A stretch of DNA of 64,000 nt from Ceratotherium simum simum (Eukaryota > Chordata > Mammalia > Perissodactyla > Rhinocerotidae): contig NW_004454170.1 in assembly GCF_000283155.1 (NCBI RefSeq), positions 10,869,594 to 10,933,593 of the forward strand, written 5' to 3'. This document shows positions 33,840 to 44,934 of the stretch, piece after piece. The notes under the pieces are model-generated. The model ran no database searches, was not told the DNA's origin, and saw only the letters and a program-made list of their open reading frames with translations. Position 1 is the first letter of the stretch. Every line of letters starts with the position of its first letter. Both the position numbers and the translations under genes were made by a program.

Positions 33840-34030
33840 CTCTGTTCTGGCTCAGTAGTGGGAGTGACAATAATAATATCAATTATAGAATGAATAATAC
33901 TTTTATTTACGTAGGATCTCTTTTGATCCTCAAAAAGCCCTGGGAGCTAGGAAGTTTTCCCCCATGATACAAATGAGAAAACTGAGATGATGAGAGAAGT
34001 TACAATTCTAAGAAGTCACGGGGCTTCTGC
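33840..34030 (+). mobile_element. MIR SINE fragment
   Basis: TTGATCCTCAAAAAGCCCTG, CCCCCATGATACAAATGAGA and AAAACTGAGATGATGAGAGA are in MIR order, diverged. Confidence 0.6.
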
Positions 34031-34287
34031 TTTTTAAATGCAGAATTAAGGATTAAAATCCTTATCTTGAGCTAATGTATGTAAAAGATCCAACCCGAGA
34101 GTCTGCACCTGATGATGGGAGTTGTTGTGGTTCTTACTGTTCTGTGTCCAAGCCTTGTGCTGCTCTGCCAGTCTTGTTGGCACATGCACCCTTACACCTG
34201 GTGGCATTCTCTTCTTTCTTACTCCTAATGGCTCTCGTTCAGTGCCTCTTGGAGGGACACATGAGGAGAAGAGGGATATAGAAGGGC

Positions 34288-34368
34288 TCCTTTTCTCTTT
34301 CCTTCCTTTCTTCTTCCTCTGTTCTTTCCTCCTCCCCTTCCTTTCTTTTTCTCCTTCCTTCTTTTTGT
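34288..34368. repeat. Polypyrimidine tract
   Basis: A C/T-only or nearly C/T-only stretch on the plus strand. It accounts for the 99-aa S/F/L-rich frame at 34122-34421. Confidence 0.85.
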
Positions 34369-34569
34369 CAAAATTGACCCATACTCACTCTCCTTTTCCT
34401 ACTGAATCCAAGAGAAGATAAAGAGAGAGGACAGGTGGGTGGCGAGGGGTGATTTAGAGTGGTTGTCTACTTGCTCCAAGGGAGCACAAACCTAGGATTA
34501 ACTGAGGCCATGAGTTCACCGGAGGATTGTCAAGGGGGTGGGTGGGTGTTCTCTCTCTTAAAAAACAAA

Positions 34570-35104
34570 ACAAAATGTAACATTTTTTCATTGCAAAAGA
34601 AATAGTTACTGGCTATAAAAAACATTCAAACAGGGCAGACACAACAAGAAAAAAAATAAAGTCCTTCTCCATCCCTACTCCTTAGAGGTGGTCATTGTTA
34701 ACAATTTGATGCACATATTCTTAGATTCATTTCTATGTTTAGTGAGTTGTATATAATATACCCGATATATAATAAGCATACGCATATGCATTTAAGTTGT
34801 AAATTTTCTTCATTCTATACAGTCTGTTTTGCAATTTACTTTTTTTCACTTAATAACGTCTTTCCACATTAGTGCATGTAAATTTACCATGTTGTCCTTT
34901 AATAGCTGAACAATATACCATTGCAATAGATGTACCATGGTTAATTATATATGCAATATACCATTGCAATAGATGTACCAAGGTTAATTATATATGTGTA
35001 TATATATATAAATAACCTTTGTAGACTTGTGCAAGTATTTGTAGGATCAATTCTTAGAGGTGGAATTGCTAGGTCAAAAAATGCACACATTACAAATTTT
35101 TTAG
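34570..35104 (-). mobile_element. Antisense L1M 3' fragment
   Basis: GGTGGTCATTGTTAACAATT, GCAATTTACTTTTTTTCACT, CTTTCCACATTAGTGCATGT and GGTGGAATTGCTAGGTCAAA follow the reverse complement of an L1M 3' region. It contains a private 43-bp duplication. Confidence 0.7.
34911..34996. repeat. Two-copy 43-bp tandem duplication
   Basis: Bases 34911-34953 and 34954-34996 are the same 43-bp word with one mismatch (CCATGG versus CCAAGG). Each begins CAATATACCATTGCAATAGA and ends AATTATATATG. A short TA run follows. It lies inside the antisense L1. Confidence 0.95.
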
Positions 35105-35612
35105 AGGTACTCTTGGTCTGGCTCCTGCATCCCAGTCCCATCCTGCACTGTGTTCCCCTTTGCTCTCAGTAATTGCTTTACTCTGGCTTCTCTTAGACCA
35201 TGAATTTGTCATGTTCCCTTCCATCATGGATACTGAACACTCCATTCTTCTCATTTGGAATATTCTTCCTTTCTCTACCTTGTTAGCTCCTTTAGCATGG
35301 CAGCCTAGTTGCCACTGCCTCAGAAAAGGCTGCCCTGAGCTCCCCAACTAGGTCAAATCCTTACTCTATGCTCTCAAGGCACTGTGTACTTCCCTTTCAT
35401 TGCACTTACCATAGTTGTAACTTATACATATTTCTGCTATTCACTGATTAATGCTGTCTCTTTCAGTGGACCAGAAGCTCCAGAAAGGCAAAAACTGTGC
35501 CTGATTATACTCCTGATGTGGTCCTGTTGCCTGGTTCCCACTGCCTGGCCTATAAGCAAAAGCTTGTCTGTGTATAACTTGAATGAGTGAATGCATAAAT
35601 GAATGCTTTGTT
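35105..35612 (+). mobile_element. L2 LINE, long 3' fragment
   Basis: CACTCCATTCTTCTCATTTG, AAGGCTGCCCTGAGCTCCCC, CATTGCACTTACCATAGTTG, TGCCTGGCCTATAAGCAAAA and GAATGAGTGAATGCATAAAT follow the L2 3' order. The frames in it are relics. Confidence 0.8.
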
Positions 35613-35789
35613 TTAGTTGCCCTCCTAACACCAGTGTCTTTTCCAGGGGACTTCTAAAGGGCTAATGGATAATTGGTACCCAAAGCCTTTTCCTTCATCA
35701 CTTCAATAAACCAGAGCCACTGAGGTCAGTTGTTCATGCTTCTGAGTCATGAGGCTGTTGAGAGGACCCAGGACAGAAGCCTATCCGAC

Positions 35790-35990
35790 CCGGGGGAGCA
35801 GGCACAGATAACCACAGAGTCAGGGTTGGAGGGGTCTGGGATGTCACAAGCTAACCTCCTCATACTACCAATGAAACTACTGAGGCATGAGAAGAGAAAA
35901 ACACCACAATGAGTGGTGGAAGCAGAATGAAGACCCAAGTTTCTCAATTTGGGGCCAATGCTCTTTCTACTCTTTTCCCCAGGTGTCAAG
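35790..35990 (+). mobile_element. MIR-like fragment
   Basis: GGAGGGGTCTGGGATGTCAC, AACCTCCTCATACTACCAAT, GAAACTACTGAGGCATGAGA and TGCTCTTTCTACTC resemble a MIR-related ancient SINE in sense orientation. Confidence 0.5.
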
Positions 35991-36204
35991 AGCACATCAA
36001 AAGCGTCTGAGGATAGGCCCTGATTTGCAGAATGGGAATGTTCTGAGAATTGTGCTCAGTTTCTGTTGAGCACTCTCCACCCTCTCCAATAGAGTGCAGC
36101 TTCCTTGTTACCGTGCCACCTACTCTTTGAGTGGATAATACCCACCCATTTAGTTGTGTGTCTGAAGTCTGGCTTCTGGTCCCAAGTGGCCACAAATCCC
36201 ATGA

Positions 36205-36365
36205 GGTAATGGAAAGACAGTTGGTCTGGGAAGAAGGCTGTCACTTACTGGCTCTGGGTCCCTCGACAAGCCTTAGACTCCCTGTTCTGTGAAGTAGGAT
36301 GAGTATCTCTGCTCTATGCACTTGCAGGTTATTGCAAAGAACAAACAAGACCATGATTTATAGGC
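36205..36365 (-). mobile_element. MIR fragment, minus strand
   Basis: GTCACTTACTGGCTCTGGGT, CAAGCCTTAGACTCCCTGTT and CTGTGAAGTAGGATGAGTAT are reverse-complement MIR phrases, diverged. Confidence 0.55.
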
Positions 36366-36879
36366 TATAAATCACTGCAATTTGGAGGTATCAGCAGGAG
36401 CAGTGCCTGACCCGTCTGCTAAGTAGTTATCTCTTCTGTGTTGTGCGGTGGTCATTGCCAGGCAAAACAAATTGAAGAGAGAATTCCAGACCTCTAGGAG
36501 CTTTACAAATGCAGACTTTCAAAATATTCACTAGATTATGAGCTTCTCACATTTTGAGACCAAGTCTTATTCATCTTTACAGCATCCCTCCCTTCCCCCA
36601 ATGGCTTGCCCAAGGAATCTCTTTTTGGTGAATGGGGTAAAGCAGTGAATGGGTGTCAATTAAACCACCCAATGAGTTAGCTAGGTACCAGAAAACCTCA
36701 GGGTGTCATTCAGTTGTGGAAGGACTGCTAGTCTAAATTAAAGAAACACTTTTAATTCTAGAGTACTGTTTTAAAGAAATGCAATTTTTATTTTCAAGAA
36801 CAAACAGTAACTCAAATTGGACTAATAAATAGAGTTTTGGCTTATGAATGATGCCTTGCTTCAGTTTCATAAATTAGTT
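36366..36879. other. No recognisable feature
   Basis: Ordinary DNA with no coding or repeat signal I can name. Confidence 0.4.
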
Positions 36880-37030
36880 TCCAATCTGTTATCTCCTTCT
36901 CATAACTGTCCTGTGAGGTGGGTTATGATCCCCATTTTATAGGTGAGAAATGGAGGCTCAGGGAGAAGAGGCAACTTGGGTTCACACACTTAGTGTTTGA
37001 ATTAGGATTTTGGACTGCTGTGTCAGGACT
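36880..37030 (+). mobile_element. MIR SINE fragment
   Basis: ACTGTCCTGTGAGGTGGGTT, CCCCATTTTATAGGTGAGAA, ATGGAGGCTCAGGGAGAAGA and AACTTGGGTTCACACAC follow MIR order. Confidence 0.8.
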
Positions 37031-37079
37031 ATTTGTAGGCTTTCATACTTTCTAATAGATTTCCTTCTTTGAGCATACA

Positions 37080-37600
37080 CACCCTTATCTTCTTCCACTC
37101 CATCTCCCTCCATCATGCTTGCTTGGAAATCCCAGCCCTAGTTAATTCAACTCTCCTCTCCTCCCGTGCCTCACCTAGACAGCTGAACCTAGCTGGAGAG
37201 AAACATGGACCATACTGACTGCCTTACTTTAAATTCATGATTGGTTAAGCTCCCCAGGAATCCACAACACTACACTTCGCTCATCCATCACCTTCTCTGT
37301 CTCCTAGTTGACAATATCACACGTGCTCTTGTCTTTCCACCTTCCAACATCCTCTCTGGACTCTCAGGTGATGAGCTTGCTTCATATTTCGCTGAGGAAA
37401 TAATGCAAACAGAAGAGAAGAGAATAAACACTGGGGCTAGCACACCTTTCAGTCTACCTGCTTTTGCCCCAGGTGATCTGCACCCTCCTCTCTTGGTAGT
37501 TCTAGGCCATCACTCCCAGAAACGTCCTTTCTTTCTCCTGCAATTTTCCCTCTCTACTGGACTGCTTTTTCCAGTCATCAAACATGCCAAAATATCTCGC
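37080..37600 (+). mobile_element. L2 LINE fragment, upstream of the RT piece
   Basis: Pyrimidine-rich strand typical of L2 ORF2 in sense orientation. The 130-aa frame at 37241-37633 is an L2 relic ending in an A-run. The L2 resumes at 37976 after an L1 3' end insertion. Confidence 0.5.
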
Positions 37601-37975
37601 ATTAAAAAAAAAAAAAAACAAACCAATTTGTGACAACGTGGATTGACCTTGAGGGTATTCTAAGTGAAATAAGTCAGGCAGAGAAAGACAAATATTGTAT
37701 GATTTTACTCCTATATGGAATCTGAAAAAACAAGACAAAAACAAACTTATAGATACAGAGAACAGATTGGTGTTTGCCAGGTGGGAAGGAGGTTGTGGGG
37801 TGGGCGAAATAGGTGAAGGGGGTCAACTGGATGGTGACGGATGGTAACTAGACTTTGGTGGTGATCACTTTGTAGTGTATACAGATGTCGGACTATAATG
37901 TTGTACACTTGAAACATATAATGTTATATATCAATTTTGCCTCAATAAAAAATAAAAAAATTAAAAAAATAAAGA
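37601..37975 (+). mobile_element. L1M 3' end (ORF2 C-terminus and 3' UTR)
   Basis: CCTTGAGGGTATTCTAAGTG, GAAATAAGTCAGGCAGAGAA, ATTGGTGTTTGCCAGGTGGG, GTTGTACACTTGAAACATAT and TCAATTTTGCCTCAATAAAA plus A-rich tail. It is a 5'-truncated L1 in sense orientation inserted within L2. Confidence 0.9.
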
Positions 37976-38885
37976 AAGGAACCAACAAGCTAAGATCCTC
38001 CCTAAACCCTGCATCTACCTCCATAATGACCCTATTCCTTTTCTCTCCATTACCAGCACAATTCCTTAAAGAAGTCCCAACCATACTCACTGTCTCCCCT
38101 TTCTGTCTTCTTGGACCCACTCTATTCAGGCTTACTCCTCCACCTGCTCCACCAAAGAAGACACTGTCAAAGTAACCAATGACCCCCCGTTGCCAAGTGC
38201 AGTGTCAGTTCTCAGCTCCATCTTACTCAGCTATCAGCCCTGCCTTGGGCACAGTTGATCAGTCGCTCCCTTTTCCGCAAAACCCTTGCCTTGCTTGTAG
38301 TCTGAGACAACATTTTCTCTCTTTCTCTCCTGCCACCCTGGCTGCTCCTTTTTGGTTTTCTTGATGGATTTCTCTTTACCTTCTGATCTCTAAGTGTGAG
38401 AGAGTCCCAGGGCTCAGTTTTTGGACCTTTTCTCTTCATCCATTCCCAGTCTCTACTAATGTCATCTAAGTCTTCTGGCTTTCAATACAAATTTACATCC
38501 CCAGTTGGTCCCTGTCTCTGAACTCCAGACCTTTACATACATCTGCCTACTTGATATCTCCAGTCGGATGAGTAATTGCTCCTATAATCAAGAACTCTGA
38601 TTTCTTCCCTATACCTGCTTTACCCTTAGTCAGTAAATGGCAACTCCGTCCTTGAACTTTGGGGTCATCCTTAACTCCTCTCTTTCTCTCACACCCCACA
38701 GCCAATCTTTCAGCAAATATGTCTCTCTACCTTCAAAATATATCCAGAATCCAAGCGCCTCTCTCCAACACTGTAGCCACTCTGATCCAAGCCAGTGCCT
38801 CTCACCTGGTGCATCACAATACACATCTAATTGGTCTCTCTGTTTTCACTCTGCCCCCACAGCAGCCAGTGACCTTTTTATAACC
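37976..38885 (+). mobile_element. L2 LINE ORF2 relic with reverse-transcriptase landmarks
   Basis: In L2 order: CAAGCTAAGATCCTCCCTAA, TCAAAGTAACCAATGACCCC, GGGCACAGTTGATCAGTCGC (the L2 RT 'TVDHS' region), AGAGTCCCAGGGCTCAGTTT (the 'VPQGS' region), CTTGATATCTCCAGTCGGAT, ATGGCAACTCCGTCCTTGAA and ACCTTCAAAATATATCCAGA. Stops and indels break every frame. This is the longest protein-derived relic in the window. It is L2/CR1-clade, not a host gene. Confidence 0.85.
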
Positions 38886-38899
38886 CAAATTAAAATAAT

Positions 38900-39098
38900 A
38901 CCATTTTTATCATAGCAAATATTTACTGGGTGCCAGGAATTTTATATACATTAATCTATTTAATCCTCATAACAATCTTACAAGATAGGATTTATTATTA
39001 TACAGGTTTTGCAGATGAGGAAACCAAGGCAGAACATGGTTAAATAACCTGCCCAAGACCACACAGCTAGCAACTTAGGAGCACATGTGGTGAGTGGT
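38900..39098 (+). mobile_element. MIR SINE
   Basis: AGCAAATATTTACTGGGTGC, TTTAATCCTCATAACAATCT, TTTTGCAGATGAGGAAACCA and CTGCCCAAGACCACACAGCT follow MIR order, in sense orientation. Confidence 0.92.
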
Positions 39099-39179
39099 AA
39101 TTGTGAGAGGCTCAAAGTCGGGGTTGTTAGCTCTACCTTCCCAAAGTGATTGATCCTCCTTGCCCAATGTAGATCAATT

Positions 39180-39400
39180 TTGTAGTAATAGCCATGCTGT
39201 TGACCCTTTGTTGAGTGTGTGTTAGGCACTGCATGAAGTGCTTTACACACATCACCTCTGTTATCCTCTTGGGATAGTCCTGTGAATAGGTGGTGTTAGC
39301 CCCATTTGCTAGGTGAAGAGATTGAGGCTGTTTCACAGTAAGCGGTGGGGACAGGATTTATACTTCAGTCTGTGAGACTCCTAAGCCCAGACTTCTCCCG
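39180..39400 (+). mobile_element. MIR SINE, diverged
   Basis: TGTTAGGCACTGCATGAAGT, GCTTTACACACATCACCTCT, GTCCTGTGAATAGG and CCCCATTTGCTAGGTGAAGA follow MIR order. Confidence 0.75.
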
Positions 39401-39899
39401 CTGGGCAGACAGATACTCAATGACTGAGGTCGGGGCTCTAAGGGACTCAGGTGGAGCCTGGGAGGAAAGACTCAAGTGTTGCTTCAACACTCCCTTCTTC
39501 TCTCAGAAGGAAGGTTAGTGGATCTGTTGAGTCAGAGATTGGTGCCATTGGGCTAGAGTTGGCTGTTCTTTTTAGGCAAGTGGTAGACCTGGCTGATGAG
39601 AGCTGTGTGACCCTCTCAGACAGAAGTGAGAGTACCATGGTGCTGACTGGCCTGGGGCAGGATAGGGATTCTGCTTCCCAGTGATGGTGAGGAGCATGGA
39701 GGGAAATGGGCAGTTCTATTTTTGCCCAGGTCTGGCAGCATGCCTGGGCTCTGCTGGCACTTAGGTGGCTTATGAGTTCCAGATCACGGTGGAGCTGTGC
39801 TGGGTGTCTCTGGCAGCCATCAGCCTGCTGTGCACAGAGAAGGTGGATCTCCCAAATCTTTTCTCAACCTCACCCTGACATAATAAAGATCATAGTTTA
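39401..39899. other. No recognisable feature
   Basis: Short overlapping frames on opposite strands at 39447-39684 have no motif. No repeat recognised. Confidence 0.35.
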
Positions 39900-40305
39900 G
39901 CCCCTTCTTACCTCCTAGGGCTTCCTGTTTTCGTCTTATGCTCTTTGGGAATTACCAGCAATCCTGTGGGATCAGCCTCTTGCCATAACTTTGAACTTGT
40001 CGCGGGGACTTTACACCAGCAGTCTCCCCTGCCTGGATCCCTGAGCTCACCCACTCGCCCACATCCCCTTGCTCCGTTTGCCATGATTAACATCCAAGCA
40101 GCTCTCAGTTCTAGCTTTAAGGCCATTTCCTCAGTGAAGCACTTTCTGATCCCCCTGACTATGTCAGGACCTCTGTTTTCACTCTCAAAGCACCATAGAT
40201 GGCTTCTGTTTATGGTGGTTATCTCTTACCACTTATCACAGTTTGAAATGACATTTTCTGTGCTTATATTTGATTAATTTCTGTCTCCCTAGCTAAACTT
40301 TGAAA
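39900..40305 (+). mobile_element. L2 LINE fragment, 5' piece of a split copy
   Basis: GGGAATTACCAGCAATCCTG, TTTGCCATGATTAACATCCA, GAAGCACTTTCTGATCCCCC, TCTCAAAGCACCATAGATGG and CCCTAGCTAAACTTTG follow L2 3' order. The final L2 segment continues at 40579 after a MIR. Confidence 0.7.
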
Positions 40306-40326
40306 ATAATAATAATAATAATAACA
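40306..40326. repeat. (AAT)n microsatellite
   Basis: Short AATAATAATAATAATAA run at the L2/MIR join. Confidence 0.9.
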
Positions 40327-40329
40327 AAG

Positions 40330-40578
40330 ATCATGGTAAGGATATCAATGACAACAGCAACAACAAAAATAGCAGCTGATGTTCATTGAGCCTGTGTTCC
40401 GGGAATACCACTGAGCTCTTCCGTGGACCACTTGATTTAATTCTCACAACAACCCTGTGAATTACATACTACTTTTTATTCCCATTTTACAGATGGGGAA
40501 ACTGAGCTTATGTAACTTGCTCAGCTTCACCTAGCTCCTCAGTGGGGTTGCTAGGCTCTGAATGCAACTCCAGGGCTT
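40330..40578 (+). mobile_element. MIR SINE nested in L2
   Basis: AATAGCAGCTGATGTTCATT, TTAATTCTCACAACAACCCT, CCCATTTTACAGATGGGGAA and TGCAACTCCAGGGC follow full MIR order. Confidence 0.88.
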
Positions 40579-40692
40579 GCTTGAAGCTCCATGAGAGTAG
40601 GGACTGTGTTTTAGCTCACCGTTGATCCCTGGAAAGAGACTCACAGGAGGAATATAGTAAATGTTTTGTGAATTGGATTGATTGGTTTCTGG
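40579..40692 (+). mobile_element. L2 LINE 3' end, continuation
   Basis: GAAGCTCCATGAGAGTAGGG, ACTGTGTTTTAGCTCACCG and GTAAATGTTTTGTGAATTGG are the L2 terminus that continues 39900-40305. Confidence 0.7.
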
Positions 40693-41440
40693 TGGGTTGA
40701 TTCTTCTCCGGGTCTCCTGTGGACATAAGAGCTAGATTCTGCTTGGGATTGGGCGATCTATCCCATCCACTCTGTGCAAGCACCCTTTGCCCCCCTCGGA
40801 GCTTTAGGGGCCCACACTCTGTTGAAAGTCCTGAGGCATCCGGGAACAGCTCCTACAGAATTTTCTTCCACTTCCAAGACTTACTCCTCCATTTTCACCC
40901 CCTGGCCCATCCCATCTCTCCTCTTTACCTATCCCCGCTGCCTTGGGAGGCAGGTGGGGCTTTGCCTGTGTATTTTCTTCCAATAGTTTGCTCCTCTTCC
41001 TTTCCTTCGTCACTTACCTCATCCAGCACTTAGGGCAGTTCCTCAGGGAAACTCCGTGGGAATCTCTGGCAGATCTGAGCTTTCAGGCTTTAGTACAGAC
41101 TCAAGATCCTATTCCTACACATGACGTTCCAGCATCCAGATCTGTCCCCAAGTATGTCACTCAACCTTAAGTTCCAGTGGGCCACCATTAAAGTAGCACC
41201 ACGAAACCACGGAGGTAAGACTAGCCATCCACATAGACTTCTCATGGCCTCGCATATTTTCTGATGCAAACAAGGCTCTCTGGGTCAGTAAGACCTTCCA
41301 GGACGGCCCCATGCTCGGGGGCACGTGGGTCCTACTCTCAAGGGCCTTATGGCAGGAGGCAGACCTGGCACATGAGCACCAGCCAAACATGGAGGGCAGA
41401 GACGAATTATACAAATTAAAGCCATATTTCCCCAGAGCTG
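40693..41440. other. No recognisable gene; C-rich upper half
   Basis: Overlapping frames at 40719-41170 on both strands reflect C-rich DNA. The region 41240-41420 hints at a reversed old repeat, but I cannot confirm it. Confidence 0.3.
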
Positions 41441-41444
41441 TTTG

Positions 41445-41640
41445 CTTACATCTTGGTTGGCGCTTCAGTCCAGTCTGCCTTGCTTAAAAGTTATTTGAGC
41501 TCGTTTCTGACTCTCGTACTGAGAGCCTAAAGGGCAGGACTCATGCCCATGTCACCCTCCCTCTGCCCGGCACTGCCATTGGCACGTTGCAGGCACCACA
41601 GGATAGTGAATGAGAGAATGTCAAGGGCTTGGTGTAGGAA
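41445..41640 (+). mobile_element. Diverged L2 3' fragment
   Basis: GAGAGCCTAAAGGGCAGGAC, CTCATGCCCATGTCACCC and GTGAATGAGAGAATGTC loosely follow the L2 terminus. Confidence 0.45.
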
Positions 41641-42030
41641 TGTCTTTTGTACATACATAGGGCCTTAGGTGATGATGAGAATTCACTGTGTGCTTTCCTT
41701 CCTAATTTTTATTTTTCTGAGCAAGTGTTGGAATGAAAGAGTGGGAAGACACTGGTGAGTGGAGGTGGGGGAGGAGTGCAGAGCATGAGCTGTTTTGGGA
41801 ATGAGGCATTGACATGGAGTGCAGGGATGGAGGGGAACCCCAGATTCCTCCTTTCCTCTTTCCATCTCTTTCTCTTCCTTTTTCTCTCTCACTGTGTTAC
41901 CTTGGAATCTCTCCTGCTACTTAGTCCCCATGACCTATTCCTAGACTAACGTCTGTAATATCATTTGGCTCCTGAAACACCTTTCCTATTTGGAATGGAG
42001 AATGAAGGAAGACAGGAACAGCAGGGCAAA
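41641..42030. other. No recognisable feature
   Basis: Overlapping opposite frames at 41683-41949 arise from a purine/pyrimidine-biased strand (TTTCCTCTTTCCATCTCTTT). Confidence 0.35.
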
Positions 42031-42031
42031 A

Positions 42032-42270
42032 AAGGAAACTGTACTTTGATGGGCACCTACGGTGTGTTAGACACCACACTAGGCACTTCACCTGTGTTGT
42101 CTTATCTCATTCTTGTAACAATCCAAGGAGATAGGTGTGGTTACTCTCATTTGAGATATGAGAAGCCTGAGGCTCAGGTAAGGTTAGTAACCTGCTCAAG
42201 ACCACTTGGTCAGTGAGTGGAGCTGAGCTGCAAAATCAGGTCTGTCTGACTCTGGAGCTGGGCTCACATC
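42032..42270 (+). mobile_element. MIR SINE
   Basis: GATGGGCACCTACGGTGTGT, CTTATCTCATTCTTGTAACA, GAAGCCTGAGGCTCAGGTAA and GTAACCTGCTCAAGACCACT follow MIR order. Confidence 0.88.
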
Positions 42271-44239
42271 CTAACGAGAAAACAGCAATTCTCTGGGACT
42301 TGGGGAGGAGCGAGGCAGTGGAGGCCTGCAGGTGGACTGGACACATCTTATCAGGATTCAAAGCATTTTAGGCTATTTGTAGAAAGAATTTTCCTAAATC
42401 TAACCCAACTTGCTCATTGCTTTTCTTCTCTGGCTTGGAGATAAGGCTTGTGTCTGTGCTGAATTGTGCCTGTGCTGCAGTCTCTCAGCTGGGTACCTTT
42501 TCCTTAGTGAGCACAGACCAGTGTTAGAGGACAAATTCCAGTGCTGGACAGAGCAATTCCAGTGTGGTTTTCCACACAGGTGTGGTTCTGGGTCTGACTG
42601 ACCAAATCTCTCTAGGTTCTGTCTGCCCCCACAAGGAAACTCAAAGAGGCTGGTGCTCTGAGTATCTCATCTCCTCCCACCCTTGTCCCCAGCTCAGGTA
42701 TGCTTTTCTTGGCACTGGAGAGTCAACAGGTGTGAACAAGTGTACAGAGGCTTGGCATGCCAGGGCTGGCACTGCTTATGGCCTTCACTCACATGAGATG
42801 GCAATTGCCACCTTCTGCAGGCTGCCCATCAAAACACACTGTTGCCTGGCACCTCCATAGGCTCCAACCAACTTGTGAGTGGGCACCATGCCATCCCAGC
42901 AGATGGGCAGAAGGCGTGGGGAGCAGCCAAAACAGTTCCCTCCTGGAGGTGCATAAAGTGGAGGTGGTGAGGGTTTGACTTCCAACTGAGGATGTGTCAG
43001 GATGACTCTCTCCGCCTTAGATTTATAGGACAGGAGTTAAAGGGGGGTGAGGTCTATGGTTTAACCTGCACCTAGTTGGTGGGGGTTTGTTTTGGGGGGA
43101 AAAAGTGATTTGGAACCCATCAGAATATTGTGGCTTTGACTTTAATGGCCTTAAAGGGAATTTGGGAAATCAGGGAACAACACTGAAGATGGAAGGAGAT
43201 AAAGAAGGACAAGGGAGGATTCTAGAGAGATTTTTACCTACTATGACCCCTTTGCCAACCCCTTCTCCACCACTCCCCAACTATCCTAACAGCAGGCTGA
43301 CAGAACCCCCACTGCCACCAGGCCAAGGCCAATCAGGGTTGGGATCAGGGCTGGAGGAGCCCTTGCCATGGGTGGTTGGTGGCACAGGCAAGGAGTTCCT
43401 AGGAGATAGAAGCAGGCTCCCTGCAGCGCTTCAGAGGGAATGTACAGTGCTCCCATTGCCCAAGGAACTGTGTCATGATTTTGGAACTCAATGGGGTGAT
43501 TGTCAGCATGTTCAAACATCTCAAAGGAGTCACCCAGGCCTGGCCTGTGGAGTCCATGGGGAAGGCCATTGAGACGGGGGAACAGCCAAGTAAAGGCTCC
43601 AAGAGGAGGCAGTATGTCTCAGGAACAGCTTTGTTTGGGGAGAGCAGAGGGAGTGGAAGGAAGTGGCAGCAATTAAACCTGAAAGGTGAGTGGACCACGT
43701 ATTGTACAGGACCCCGAAAGCCAGGCTGGGAGCTGGGGCTTCACTTGACAGGCAGGGGGAGCCTTGGAAGGTTTTTGAGTGGAGAAGAGCTTTGATCAGA
43801 GCTTTCCCTGAGAAACCTGGAAAAGGTGGTGATGTTCAGGAAGAGCCAGGAGCTGCCGTGATGGTTCATGCCCAGATGAGGCCAGTGGCAATGGAAATGG
43901 AAAGAAAAGGAGGGTGGGAAGGCCTTCACCAGGATACGGTGATGATGGGATGAGAACTGGGAGGGAGAGGGAAGAGCAAAAGAAGACTTCAGAGTGACGG
44001 AGAGAACAGAGGGAAATGGAGAAGGGGAAACCAGCAGGAGGCTCTGGCTTGATGGCAGGTCTTTCAGCCGGGTTTTTTTAATCAACATGGTACGTATTAT
44101 TTTGTACTATTTGTGGATTTTCCTGGATAACTAAGGATTAACTTTCTGTAGTGGTTTATTATTTTCACAGGTAAACTGAGGCTCCTGGTGAATGGGAACC
44201 CACAGGCCTGAGCGTCAGCCACCCCCTTGTATTTCTGCC
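42271..44239. other. About 2 kb with no gene I can support
   Basis: GC-balanced, repeat-poor DNA. It contains several 70-160 aa frames on both strands that overlap each other (for example 43087-43572, 43475-43795 and 43399-43698). None has a domain motif. TGGAAGGTTTTTGAGTGGAG at about 43766 resembles the old unassigned repeat class. Confidence 0.35.
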
Positions 44240-44470
44240 CAGAGTTCATTCTCCACTTTTATACAAGGTTGTTTTTGACTACCCTGGCTTCAAAGCCAGC
44301 CTCTTGTTTCCCTGCAACATTCTCTCCACTTCCATGCGTTGCTATAATCTTTTGGTTATCATGTTGAATAATTTGTAGTCTCTGCCGTGTGGGGTTGCTC
44401 TGTTTGTGGCCTACCCAGCAATTAGCCACACGCCATTTTATCTCTGCAATTACACTGCGAGGGGAGCAAA
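44240..44470. promoter_or_regulatory. Candidate conserved non-coding element
   Basis: Repeat-free segment containing a perfect 7-bp inverted repeat (CTGGCTT-CA-AAGCCAG, 44284-44299), GGTTATCATGTTGAATAATT and CAGCAATTAGCCACACGCCA. Texture suggests a CNE. Not provable here. Confidence 0.3.
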
Positions 44471-44934
44471 CAGTCTAGTCCTTGTCCCAGGGGGGAAGCT
44501 GACGAATAGCAAAGCTCAGAGCTGTGTGTCTGGAGGGGTTGGTGGATCGAGGATGGTCCCTGGAACAGCACTAAAGGTCTTGTACAGGCTAGCTCCTTTC
44601 CTTTCCCATGGCCTCCTCAGCCCTGTCACACATCTGTTCATTAAGAATCACAGAATTACAGCATTTATAAGATGAGCTCTTCCCAGGATAGCAAATAGGT
44701 TTTGTTTCTTGTGTTAACTCTGAAAGACTGGCAGTGGCTGCCCGGAGTATTGCCCTGGGAAAGATTTTAAAGCTATGCCTGGACTCTATAGGAGAGAGTG
44801 CTGTGATCAATTAGTGATGTCTGTTATGGGCAGAGAATGAGAAAGTAGTAACGAATGCTGCATATGTGATGTCTGTCATCCGATTCAAACCTGACTCTTG
44901 AGACATGTAAAAATTAAGACCTAGAAACACTGTG
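44471..44934. other. No recognisable feature
   Basis: Ordinary DNA with short frames only. Confidence 0.4.

Noticed and set aside
34529..34549. G-quadruplex at the GGGGGTGGGTGGG run
   Set aside because: Only three separate G-runs, and no fourth run close by.
43087..43572. 161-aa plus-strand frame
   Set aside because: Overlaps several other frames on both strands, has no known motif or signal, and its proline/glycine-rich composition is expected from C/G-rich DNA. Without transcript evidence it cannot be called a gene.
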